Assembly: GCA_021613535.1 (NCBI GenBank) | Contig: CP075497.1 | Coordinates: forward strand, 12,400,001 to 12,464,000 | Source of the DNA: Adineta vaga | Lineage: Eukaryota > Rotifera | Length of the DNA: 64,000 nt | Direction: 5' to 3' | Part shown: piece by piece, positions 53,871 through 64,000 of the stretch | Layout of the letters: the number at the start of each line of letters is the position of its first letter | How positions within the stretch are numbered: position 1 is the first letter of the stretch | Notes under the pieces: generated by a model | The model's input: the letters and a program-made list of their open reading frames with translations, nothing else | The model's database searches: none | What the model was told of the DNA's origin: nothing | Program-made: the position numbers and the translations under genes

Positions 53871-54680
53871 TAAATAGAATTTATGAATGAATGAATGAAT
53901 AAAATATTTCCACCGTCAACAATTAGACTTTCTATTCATCTGATTATTATTTCGTAGTTTATAAAAGTCGAATATTGATTAAACATTCGAAAATGTGCCT
54001 GTATTGAGATTTTGTATTTCGAGAATGATTGCACTACGAAATTTACTATTCCTACTACTTTCATCTAGTTTCCAAAGAAAATTATAATAAAATCTACAGA
54101 AAATAAGTACAACGTTCAGTGATGATAGTTTATGATCAATAGATCATCTTTTATTTATATTATTGTAAAGAAAGACACTCCGAGGTCATCCATCCAAAAT
54201 CTTCTCCAAATCCTTGTATGCAACTAGAACAAAATGGAATTGGATTTTTCCCTCTTTGTTTAAAAATCATTACTTTGCGATTTAAGTAACTCGACTAAAA
54301 GAAAACATAATAGATCAAAAATTATCTCTATCTAATGTATATTATTACTAATAAAAAACAAAATATTGTTTCCAATTAAATTCAAAGTACATAGAGAATT
54401 ATTTATCTTCAAAAAAGATCATAGTTCACAAAAAAAAGTAGATGAGACATAGATTAAATTATTCTGTATGTCATCTCTGAATCAGAGCAAATGATCACAT
54501 GCTAAGATTAATTTTCGAATCACATGTCTTTGTTTAAGGCGAAATCAAATTCCAACGTCTTTTCTATATTTATAACAGATTGAAGAGAAGACTTCTTTCT
54601 AATTAAATCTTCAACTCCCTTGAATAGATCCTGGATTTACTTTTAAAGATCAAATGTCGCTTTTAGCATTTCGACTTTTG
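53871..54680. promoter_or_regulatory. Upstream region of receptor paralogue 3 with paired E-box motifs
   Basis: TCACATG occurs at 54495-54501 and 54520-54526 and is followed by 'cttttctatatttata', paralleling 43758-43802 upstream of paralogue 1. No gene recognised. Confidence 0.4.
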
Positions 54681-54688
54681 TATATAAA
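54681..54688 (+). promoter_or_regulatory. TATA-box-like element of receptor paralogue 3
   Basis: 'tatataaa' 65 nt upstream of the ATG at 54746, a similar spacing to that of paralogue 2. Confidence 0.5.
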
Positions 54689-54745
54689 TGAAATAATCGG
54701 TCATATAACATTACAATCGAATTCTTTCATTCAAAAGTTTTACAA

Positions 54746-55711
54746 ATGGACAATTCAATAAATGAAACATTTGTTGAAGAAAAATATCTTGCTCATAGAA
54801 TTAAATTTGGAATTTTATTAACATTACAAATTCCATCAATTCTTATTTCAATTCTTATGTTCATTTTTTTCTTTACACATCGAACAATTCTTCATATTCG
54901 TCAAAATCAAGCTTTATTTGTTTTATTAATTGTCAATTTTATTCAAGTTACATTTGATTTACCAATGGTTATTCATTTCAATCGTCTTGGTCGTGTTAGT
55001 CCAGCAACAAATGCTTATTGTAAATGGTGGACATTTCTTGAATATACTTTAAATGGAGCTGGTGAAATGTTAATGGCAACAATATCAATTCAACGACATA
55101 TTCTTATATTTCATGTTAATCTATTTAATAATCGATTGTATCGATATTTATTTCATCATTTACCACTTTTAATTTGTATAGTTTATCCAATAATTCTCTA
55201 TTTGATTATAATTGTATTTGATTCATGTGATGGAACACAATGGAATTATCAAGCAAATATATGTGGTTTAGCCAATTGTTATATGGTTTATAGTAAAGTT
55301 TTAGCAACATTTGATTGGGTTGTTAATAATGGTTTTCCAATCATTGTTATAACTCTTGCCGATGTTGCATTAATTATTCGAGTTGTTCGACAAAGACTTC
55401 GTCGACATGGAACAGTTTCATGGAGCAAACAACGAAAAATGACAATTCAATTATTAAGTGTTTCATGTCTTTATATGATTGCATGGTTTCCTGGAATAAT
55501 CATTGCAACAATTCAATATTTAGTTTTACCAACATTTTTATTAGATATTCAAGTTGAATATATCTTTTATTTAACATATATGATATGTTTGTTTGTTCCA
55601 TGGATATGTATTGGATTATTTCCGGAATTTAAAGGTTGGATTTGGAAAAAAGTTCATTCTCGAAGGATGTCAAGTAATATTATTAAACCTTTACAAAAAT
55701 CATCTCAATGA
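54746..55711 (+). CDS. Rhodopsin-like 7TM receptor, bdelloid family, paralogue 3
   Basis: Intronless, 321 residues, MDNSINETFVEEKYLAH start with an N-glycosylation site. Seven helices, AYCKWWTF at TM3 top, ATISIQRHILIF at its end, DSCDGTQWN and CGLANC in loop 2, CLYMIAWFPGII in TM6, CIGLFPEFKGW after TM7 and a basic tail (RRMSSNIIKPLQKSSQ). The region from TM1 end to loop 2 is nearly identical at DNA level to the 48859 gene, whereas TM5-TM7 (GFPIIVITLADVALIIRVV, IEYIFY-like) follow the 44045 gene. The tail is followed by a short convergent gap to SHANK. Receptor function inferred; no lesions. Confidence 0.85.
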   Translation: MDNSINETFVEEKYLAHRIKFGILLTLQIPSILISILMFIFFFTHRTILHIRQNQALFVLLIVNFIQVTFDLPMVIHFNRLGRVSPATNAYCKWWTFLEYTLNGAGEMLMATISIQRHILIFHVNLFNNRLYRYLFHHLPLLICIVYPIILYLIIIVFDSCDGTQWNYQANICGLANCYMVYSKVLATFDWVVNNGFPIIVITLADVALIIRVVRQRLRRHGTVSWSKQRKMTIQLLSVSCLYMIAWFPGIIIATIQYLVLPTFLLDIQVEYIFYLTYMICLFVPWICIGLFPEFKGWIWKKVHSRRMSSNIIKPLQKSSQ

Positions 55712-56072
55712 ACGAACGATCTTCTATCGATGTTGTACTTTTTTCTCTTTCAATATGAATGTTGATGTTGTTCAATAAAAATGAAATTTTTTTCATTTAA
55801 TGAAATAATCTTTTACAAAATGTATTTAATCAATTGATAAATGAAAGAGAAGAAAAACATCTATATAGAAATCTTTGTATTAGAGAATAAGCAACCGATA
55901 TCAACGCACGGAATGTGTCAGAAAGCGAGTGAACAAAAATGCGAATGCAAAGAAAAAGAAAGCAAAGCAAGGCAAGAATTCTTTCAAGATTAAACAGAGA
56001 TTTCGACTGTAAATATCACTGAACAAACAAAATCGTTGATAAAAAACAAAGAAAGAGAAAAATCTCGTTTGC
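55712..56072. other. Convergent intergenic spacer
   Basis: 3' flanks of receptor paralogue 3 (+; 'caataaaa' at about 55772-55779) and of SHANK (-). No gene. Confidence 0.5.
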
Positions 56073-59000
56073 TCATTTAACAATTGATGATATTGTATTT
56101 CCACGACGTTTTAAATTTTCAAGTAATTGATTTGCTGTTGTACTAAAACGTTGAGTATTTGATAAACCTAAAAAGATCAAGATAGAATATCGAATATAAT
56201 GAACAGAATTAATCAAAATCAAAACCCAGTTCATTCTTATCTTTGTCTAAACTATTTAAATAAATAATCTGTATTTTTACAGCTAAACATCGAGAAGAAC
56301 ACAAAACAACAAATATCATGCAGAAGAAAATAACTAATCTCATTGATCTTCATGCGATATGAATGAAGAAACTAAAGCCCATAGAAAGAAAGAAAAAACA
56401 ATAACAAAGAACAATATTGATTTAATCTTACATAAAACTGAATTAATTTCGATAACGATGTTGATAATTAACTGGAAACATCGATATGAAATTCTCGGAA
56501 AAGAGGATTTTCATTTTGAAACTTACCATTGGTTGTTACACAATTATTGAAAAACGTTGTTGAAGGTGGCAAACCATTTGATTGAAATTCTAATCCATAA
56601 GGATTTTCATGACGACGTGCTTTAGCTTCAGCAGCACGTTGAGCAATAACAGATGAAAAATTGACGTCTAATCGAGGATCCATTACAGATGGAGTTCGTT
56701 GAGATGTGTTTGTTAATGATGCAATTGAACGTTGGAGAGTTGTTGGTGATGGAGGAGGAGGAAATGTATTCGAATGAGTTAAATCTTCAATTATAATGCT
56801 TTGTAATTCATTCGGATGAAATGATGAAGGTGAAGAAATCTTTGTTGTATGTTCTAAATTAACATGGGTGAAATTAATCCTTTTCTTTTTGTTTGTTTTA
56901 TTTACCTGATTGAATCATTATTTTCTTTGGTGATGAATCAGAAGAGGAGGAAGTTTTTAAACGAGTTTTGGCTTCTTCAATTTGATTTTGAAAATCTGAT
57001 GAAGATTTATTTAAATTTGTTTTCTTTGGTAAACCAAAATTTTCCGGTAATGGTGGAGGAGGTGGTGGAGAAGATATTTCATTCTCTAGAAGAATTGTTG
57101 AACTATTATTATTGTTATTATTATTTAAATTTAATGTTCCATAGGTTGGTTTTCGATTATTTGATCGTTTTTTAATTTCACTTGCTTTTGAAGGTAAATT
57201 ATTTAAATTCATTGTTTTAAATGTTGACATATTTGTTGATGATGGACTCATATAGATTTGCGAAGGATTTTCTTCTGTTTTTGTTAAAAGATGATTACTG
57301 TTCAATGATGATAAAGAAGATTCTTCATCAGCTTCATTTGATGAAGAATTGGAATTACATCGATGGTTGGATAGAGGATTGATTGTTCGAGTTGAGGAAA
57401 AACATTCGTAGAGAGAAGAATCACGTTCAGGAACTAAGGGTTTTGTTCTAAATCAATATTTAATGAAAAAATATATATGAAGAGAAAAAAGATTTGTTTT
57501 ACTTGGTATAAATTGAATTTGATAGATTTTCATTCATTTGTATTGATGAAAGATTCAAATTTCCATATTCATATTCATTCAATGTACGATCAAGATCTTC
57601 TAAAGAAAAGAAATGAACGATCAATCAACAAATTTATAAGGTTCTCTTTCGAAAAAATGTTAAAAGGATTAGAAGAAAAATACATCGAATTAACTAAGTA
57701 AAGTTCAATTCAATTGAAATTAAAGAATTCCTTTCGAATGAATCAATCAACATTCTATCTGAACTACAAAAAAAAACAATCCAAAAACCTCAAAACATCT
57801 CAAACATGCATTTTAAGATGTGTAAGTAGAGAAGTAACATGCATACGCGTCTGTTCCGTAATTTGATAAGTGATCATAACATGCAGTGAAAGATTTGATG
57901 TGATAAGAAAAAGGCAAATACCTAAAATATTCTTTTGCTCTTCTCGTTTCATTATTAAAGATCCCGAATTAAATAAATAATGAAAAGGTGATAATCTATT
58001 CGAAGTTTTCGACGATAATGAAGGTACTGAAATGGAGTTAGAGGGGAGAATCACAAAGAGAAACATGCTGTCGAAAGATTTGTTTTTTCCGTAGAAGAAT
58101 TTAACTTACCATTGAATTGTTGGTCAAGACCTGGTCGAAGTGGTGCTGAAAGAAGAAAAGATCTTTTATTTAAGAAAAAAAAACGTTCCTTTGAAACATT
58201 ACCTTTTCGTCGATATGGTAATGATTGAGAAGCAAGTTGATGTTGATGAAAATGTGAATCGTTTTGTTGATTATGAGAAGAATTTTGTGAAATTGGATGA
58301 GCAGTTATGACTTTTAATGCTAATGTATCACCTGCGCGTTTGATTAAATTAACACATTCTTCGTGAGGCATTGATATAACATTGATATCATTAATCTGAA
58401 AAGAATTTGAATGAAAATTTCATTTCAATCAAATGAATTAGTTACTTCAAGAACATAATCATTTTGTTTTAAACCAGCTTTATCAGCATTACTTCCCTTT
58501 TCAATACTATCAAGAAATTGTAAAGCAGGAAATGATCGACTCGGTTGAAATAATTTTCCTGCAACTAAATTCGAAATTCTTTTCAAAGAATGAAAATATA
58601 GTTTTTTAATTTTTACCTCGAGAACCTCGTAAAACAAATCCAAAACCTTTTTTTCCTCGTTGTAAAACAATTGTACGTGGATTATAACTATCGTTATTGA
58701 TCATTAAAGCTGATAATGCATCACGGCTAATAACTATTTGATCATCATTGATTGTTTCACCGTTTTCTAAACGAATTAGAAAATGTACATCTATCAATTT
58801 TCGATAAACATTGCTTCTTCTTCTCCTTCTTCCTTTAGTTACGTCATTGATACATCAAATCGGAATTCTCAGAATAAATTCTTACTTAAAATTGAAATAT
58901 CTTGCACATGATGACTTGGAAACCATCCTTCAATATCTTTACATTTTCCTTCTAAAAATCCATTTTCTCCAACACTTAAAACTAAAAAAAATAAAGCAAA

Positions 59001-61176
59001 CAGAATGTTAAATAAAATTTCTTCTCTATTTCATTACTTTCTACAATATCTCCTTTATTTAATAACAATTCTCCGGATAAATTTGTTCGATATGATTTAA
59101 TACACATACATCTTCTTCCCGGTGCAGCTGCATATAAACGTTTTCGTTTATATGAATAATCAGCATTAATAACATTTGGTGAATCTTCATAAACAAGAGA
59201 AAATCAATATTTAAAATAACGAAAAAGTTATTTTACTTGATGATAAATGTGAAGTACATTCACTTCCTAAACCTTGATCACTAAAAGATTTAGGTGATGA
59301 TGATCGACTTGATGGATGTTGTTGTTGTTGAAAATAATGTTCAATTGTTGGTGATTGACTTTGTCTTGTTGAATTATTTGATAGAAATTTCGGCATACTT
59401 TGTGATCGACTAGTTAATGAAGATGATGATGGAGTTGTATTTGATGATGAACGTGCTCGATGTTTATTTCGTTGTTGTTCAATATAAATTGAACGTCGTT
59501 TTGGATTAATCAATGGTAATTCACGAAATGGTACAACGTGTTCAGATTTGTGTGATTGAATTAATGATGCAATCGATGGATTTTCTGATATTAATGCAAG
59601 TTCATAAGGTGTTTGATTCGACTTATTAACAATTGTTGTATCCGCACCACGATAAAGAAGAATACGAGCACAAACTTCCTAGAAAAGAAAGATCAAATCA
59701 TTTCTTTTTTGCTCGGGCGTTTTCATTGCATAAAAATGTTTCTCTCTCCGCCTCTCGTCAAACGAACAAATAAGTATTCAACCCTTACTAATTTCTTATC
59801 GATTCTTAGTTCTATACGACGAAAATGATCGATAATCCTTAAACAATATTTGACAAAAACAAGAAAAAAAAGGCGAACGCCCTACAATGACTTCGAAAGA
59901 GAATGACTCTTCATTATTATTTATCTCTGCAATGAAATACCTGATTGGTTGCTGCACAGATATGTAACGGAGTATTTCCTCCATTATTCATTGCATTGAT
60001 ATCCGCACGATAGAAAAGTAAATGTTCAAGATGTTGAACAAGTCCTAATCGACAAACGTGATGTAATTCAGTAGAATAGTTCTCATCATGGCAATTGACT
60101 ATCGAATGATCTTGTAATAATAATAAACAACAAACAGAAGAATCAATATTCATTTCAATTGGTTTTGTTATTATTGTATAATATAAAGGAGTTAAATGTT
60201 TTTCATCATAAACATTTGGTGATGCACCAAGTTCAAGTAATGTCTAAGATTAAAAATATTCTATTTTTCTTTTTCTTTCATTGAAAATAACTTACAAGAA
60301 TTGATTCTTTTCGATTACAAATAGCTGATTTATGAAGTGGAGTAAAACCACCATTACGAATACGAAAATCTAAATGAGCACCACCATTGACTAATGTCAT
60401 TATCATTGATCGAGGTTCAAGAAGATCAACACATGCAATTGATAATGGTGTTTCTAAAGAATAAGAAATATGTTTGTTATAAAAATAGCCTAAAGACATT
60501 TGTCTCGTATTGATTGTTAAATCAACATATTTGAAAACTTACCATTATCTGATATGTGAAAATTTGGATCAAAACCTTTTTCTAAATATCGACAAACTTT
60601 AGAGATTTGATTTGTTTTAATTGAGTCGATAAATTTTTTAATATTCATTTTGAAATTAACATTTCTTTCAACAAGATGAATCGATTTATAAACACGACGT
60701 TTGTATTTAAACTGAAAAATTTAATTTTAAAGATTTTCTTTTCATCAATCAAATCTTTATTTACTTCTAAATAAGCAACAGGTCCATTTAATGGATATTC
60801 TTTTAAACAACGAGATTCATCAAGAAATTTTCCAGCTCGACCATTACATGGTGGTAAATATAAACCAAAATTTAAACAATCCGTTAATTCCTTTTTCAAA
60901 AACAAAAACAGATTAGATTTGAAATTTTCCTTGACAAACTCAAAATTTTACTCGAACAAGAACTTGTAACACTTTTTGTTTAGCATTCCAAACTGTATCA
61001 TCGATATTAAACTTCAAAACTTTCTAAAAGAAAAAATCTTTTATTTAATTGAAAAAAAATAATGTTCTTACCTGAAGATGATGATCTTCTACTGATATTC
61101 GAATATAAATTAAATTATTATCTTGTTCAATTCCACTATCATCTTTTTCATCTTGTTGATTTCGTTCACTTTCCAT
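56073..61176 (-). CDS. SHANK: SHANK-family postsynaptic scaffold protein
   Basis: Multi-exon gene from ATG 61176 (MESERNQQDEKDD) to TGA 56073-56075. Domains in order: SPN/Ras-association-like N-terminus (IYIRISVEDHHLQ; GLYLPPCNGRAGKFLDE), six or so ankyrin repeats (ETPLSIACVDLLEPRS, GGFTPLHKSAICN, GNTPLHICAATNQ), a Ser-rich linker, SH3 (GRRCMCIKSYRTNLSGELLL, GWFPSHHV), PDZ with carboxylate loop KKGFGFVLRGSR and LQFLDSIEKGSNADKAGL, NDYVLEINDINV, then proline-rich parts (SSPPPPPPLPENFGLP; TFPPPPSP) and the conserved SSVIAQRAAEAKARR helix near 56640. This SPN-ANK-SH3-PDZ order is specific to SHANK. SHANKs organise glutamate-receptor synapses and actin. The terminal SAM domain is not visible: the protein ends LLENLKRRGNTISSIVK. 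Introns are 45-60 nt with one of several hundred nt near 57450-57900. Confidence 0.9.
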
Positions 61177-64000
61177 TTTCAAAGTTTTATTTCATCATCT
61201 AAAGAAAGAAACGACAAAATCAAAAAGATTATATAAATATTTGAGAGAAATTTCTTCATTCAAGTCTAGTTACATTGGTCAGTCAATATAAATAGAGAAT
61301 GTGACTTGTCTAGACGAATACTTTCTTTTTCTTCTTCATCTTTTCTAATTAAAAGATATTTCAAGAGAAAAAGAAAAAGAAATTCTTCAATGACAGATGG
61401 ATACATTTTCTTTTACAAGGATTTCTTTCTTCTCGTTGGTCAAATCGATTTGAATAAAATATATATATATATTTTTTTTTTATTTGAACGAATAACGAAA
61501 CTTACTTGTTAATCTTACATTTTGAAAATGAATGAATTGAACAAGAATAAATCTTGTCCTCGAACATTCGTTATTGTAATCTGATTCTTTATTCTCATTC
61601 GATTTATTTACTTTCACTTCTCTCTGAAGGTGAAAGAAGAAAAGTATTGAACTTAACGGTCGACAATTCGTCAAAGAAATCTTTTCTCTCAGAAAGACAA
61701 AAAAGAAAAGAAAAAAGAAAACATCCTTGTTGACCTAGATTGAAGACAAAAGATATTCGTTTAGTTAAGGTGTAGAGATGATCAACATCAACAAAAACAA
61801 TTCTCATTCGATGTACGTGATATTTCTATACGAAAGAAAAAGAATGACCGATTGTCTGTCACGCGTCTATTCAACGAATATGAAACATATGCAAATAAAA
61901 ATAATGTGTGATGGTCAACCAAACAACACGCTTATCCCACGAACAAAACACATCGATATTTAATATATATGAATGAGTAAATCTATCTTCTTCTACGCAA
62001 CTAAATAAAAAAAAAAACGAAGAAGTAATAAATTAGTTCAGATTAAAATCTCTGTCAATTCATTAGTGACTAAATCCAAGGTTGAACAATGATGTAATCT
62101 ATTTTTTCATCTCAAAGGAAAAGATAATCAATTGGTGACCTGGCATCAGAAGAGAGTGAGAGAGAGGAAAAGAAGGTCGAGAGATGTTCTCAACATAATG
62201 AGAATTGTTCCTCGAGTAACGAATGATTATATCGATGAAATATTACATGAAGTAAAGTGTTACTTTTCATTTGATATTCAACATGATAACGAATTCAATT
62301 TCGAAGAAGAAGAAGAAAAAAATACTCTCATTAGATCTGTTTGAGGGTCATCTTTTGAAAACAGATAAATCCTTTTCTCAATATTGATCATTTATTTACA
62401 AAAGAAAAGTTTCTCATTAAATCATCGATTGTTTAATGAAAAGAAAACATCTTTGAAAAAAAGAATATTTACGTACATAGTTGACAATTATGTTCCAATT
62501 TCATGTTGTGATATGTTCAAAATCATTATACTCGTTTCTTTCTCATTCAAATTGCGTGTCTACTCGAATAGAAAGAGAGAGAGAGAGAGAAGTCAAAGTA
62601 TATGTTGAACTGTTCGACCGATCGGTGTAACAAACAAAGTGTGAAAAGAAAAGAAAAGAAAAGAAAGAGAAGGAGACTTTTTTTGACCGATGTTAAATGA
62701 AGGAGAAGAAAGAAATTTTTCAAAAATTCTTAGTGACTCGTTTAAACAATTGGCATCACGTTATTTTCTATGAATGTTAAATTGTACAGTTATTTCTAAT
62801 GATAATCTTATTTGAAATAGGTTGGGGGAGTTAAGCTGATCATAATGGCATTGAATGAAAGAATAAATAAATCAGATTTCCCGTTAGATTGATGAATAAT
62901 TCAACGAATTTTATTTATGATACCTTTGTTCTCATGAGAATATTACATAATGGATTTATCTTTACTTCAAAAAATCACAATTGTTTGAATCAATAACTAT
63001 ATAAACATTGTCTTTTCATCATTGTTATCATGATTTTCACTCTGTCAACTTTCATTCTGATCGATTATCTTGACAAGATAATTGAACTTGATTTCTATTA
63101 TCAAACATTGATCAATCTATGAAGAGAAATCCATCCGAAAGATTTCTTTCATCAATAAAGATAACTTTTCTATTATCTTCATACAAACTTTAATTTGAAT
63201 AACAACAAAGAAATCTTTCATATTATAATCATAGTAAACTCAACTCCTTTCTTTTTTTGGCAATAATTTTGTATGTTAAGATTATCAAATTGATTCAGTC
63301 TATTATCCTTAGAAACGGATATAATTAATTATATCGTGCTTTTCTCCTGACTATTCTTTATAAGTGACTGCACAATTCCAACGCTGTGATATTACATTTG
63401 ACGGTATGTCTTCAGATTTTAGTTTTCAGACATTGTCACTTGGCAACCCTATTCTGACTTTTCAATGTATCTGTTTGATCTCGAAATTATGAGCGAAAAT
63501 AGATGGGTGATTGCATGAAGTCATTAAGATGTTCGTCCGTTACTTTTGTAAAATTATTTTTCTTACTTTTTTCATTTAAATTCGTTCGATATTCGAATAA
63601 TTGAAAATGAAGAACTCAGGGTTCGTTTTCAATGTTTAATTTTCGTTTCTTAAGAAAATTGAAAGACAGATGACATTTATTTTATTTATTCGACATTGTA
63701 TCAACAAAAGAAGCAAAACAGACGAATAAATAGAAAAAATAAAATCATTATAAAACGCATTACTATTGAGATTTATTGAAAATAATAAATCTATATCATG
63801 TTATTGATTAAAATATTATTATGTAAATCTAAAAGATTCACGAGAATTGTTTTATCGATCTATTGAGAAAGAAAACTTGTGATACAACATGAAATATTTA
63901 CGATTCAGAACTTTTACGAATAAAAAATATCTTACAAATAATATCATTTTCTTTTTATCAATTTTATATATCGATTTCATTCGGCTAGACACCATAACAT
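61177..64000. other. SHANK upstream region and spacer, no recognised gene
   Basis: Immediately before the SHANK ATG the minus strand has 'tttctttctttag' followed by 'atgatgaaataaaac', an acceptor-like site that may join a noncoding leader exon or a spliced leader. The remaining 2.8 kb is AT-rich with simple repeats; short frames such as 62132-62344 (+) show no motif. Confidence 0.5.
62575..62668. repeat. Simple repeats: (GA)n and (GAAAA)n
   Basis: A (GA)n run at about 62575-62590 and a (AAAAG)n run of about five units at 62643-62668, purine-rich on the plus strand. Confidence 0.85.

Noticed and set aside
61778-62344. Small plus-strand frames upstream of SHANK
   Set aside because: No domain, low complexity (Glu-rich run from a GAA repeat), no splice context.
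1-64000. CRISPR arrays, bacterial operons, telomeric arrays, complete retrotransposons
   Set aside because: None seen; spliced eukaryotic genes throughout and no reverse transcriptase or integrase motifs recognised.

Overview
The window looks like nuclear DNA of a bdelloid rotifer (Adineta or Rotaria type). It is AT-rich, its genes are split by many very short GT-AG introns (mostly about 45-60 nt), and ordinary animal housekeeping genes sit beside gene types expanded in bdelloids: ADP-ribosyltransferases (ART), NHL and VCBS/FG-GAP propeller proteins, lineage-specific 7TM receptors, and genes of probable foreign origin (a plant/bacterial-type GH19 chitinase and a polysaccharide lyase 8). Species and copy number (homologous or ohnologous partners) cannot be read from one window. 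Exon joins were worked out by hand from reading frame, splice signals and family knowledge.

Layout. 0-4.9 kb: an NHL-repeat gene (3' part), an endonuclease/exonuclease/phosphatase gene (-) and a decayed copy of its 5' end. 4.9-12.6 kb: conserved genes: SPT5 (-), a divergent cyclin-like gene (+), mitochondrial ribosomal protein L39 (-). 14.3-16 kb: GH19 chitinase, an intact tRNA-Lys(CTT) (-) and a second tRNA-Lys copy (+) split by a roughly 90-bp insertion in its T arm. 16.6-25 kb: an EGF-7TM receptor (-), an ART (+), a Golgi-type glycosyltransferase (+), a membrane-anchored RNase H-fold protein (+) and a wrecked PL8 lyase (-). 26-35 kb: a small bdelloid-type protein, NF-YB, the SAGA subunit ATXN7L3/Sgf11 only 149 bp behind it, an SPT5 pseudogene fragment, and cytoplasmic isoleucyl-tRNA synthetase. 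35-43 kb: a graveyard with a second SPT5 fragment, two receptor pseudogenes and a near-identical copy of the IARS1 3' end fused to one of them. 44-56 kb: three intact paralogous 7TM receptors interleaved with a tubby/LURP-like secreted protein, a frameshifted membrane protein and a large ART-TM-VCBS fusion carrying an in-frame TGA. 56-61 kb: SHANK scaffold gene (-). 61-64 kb: no recognised gene.

Functionally the conserved genes serve basal transcription elongation (SPT5), promoter and chromatin regulation (NF-YB, ATXN7L3), translation (IARS1, MRPL39, tRNA-Lys) and postsynaptic scaffolding (SHANK). The accessory genes concern sensing (7TM receptors), polysaccharide breakdown (chitinase, dead lyase) and NAD-dependent protein modification. 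The most noteworthy items are the ART-TM-propeller architecture, the TM-anchored RNase H protein, the split tRNA, the mosaic receptor family with shared upstream elements, and the repeated local copying of pieces of SPT5, IARS1 and the EEP gene.
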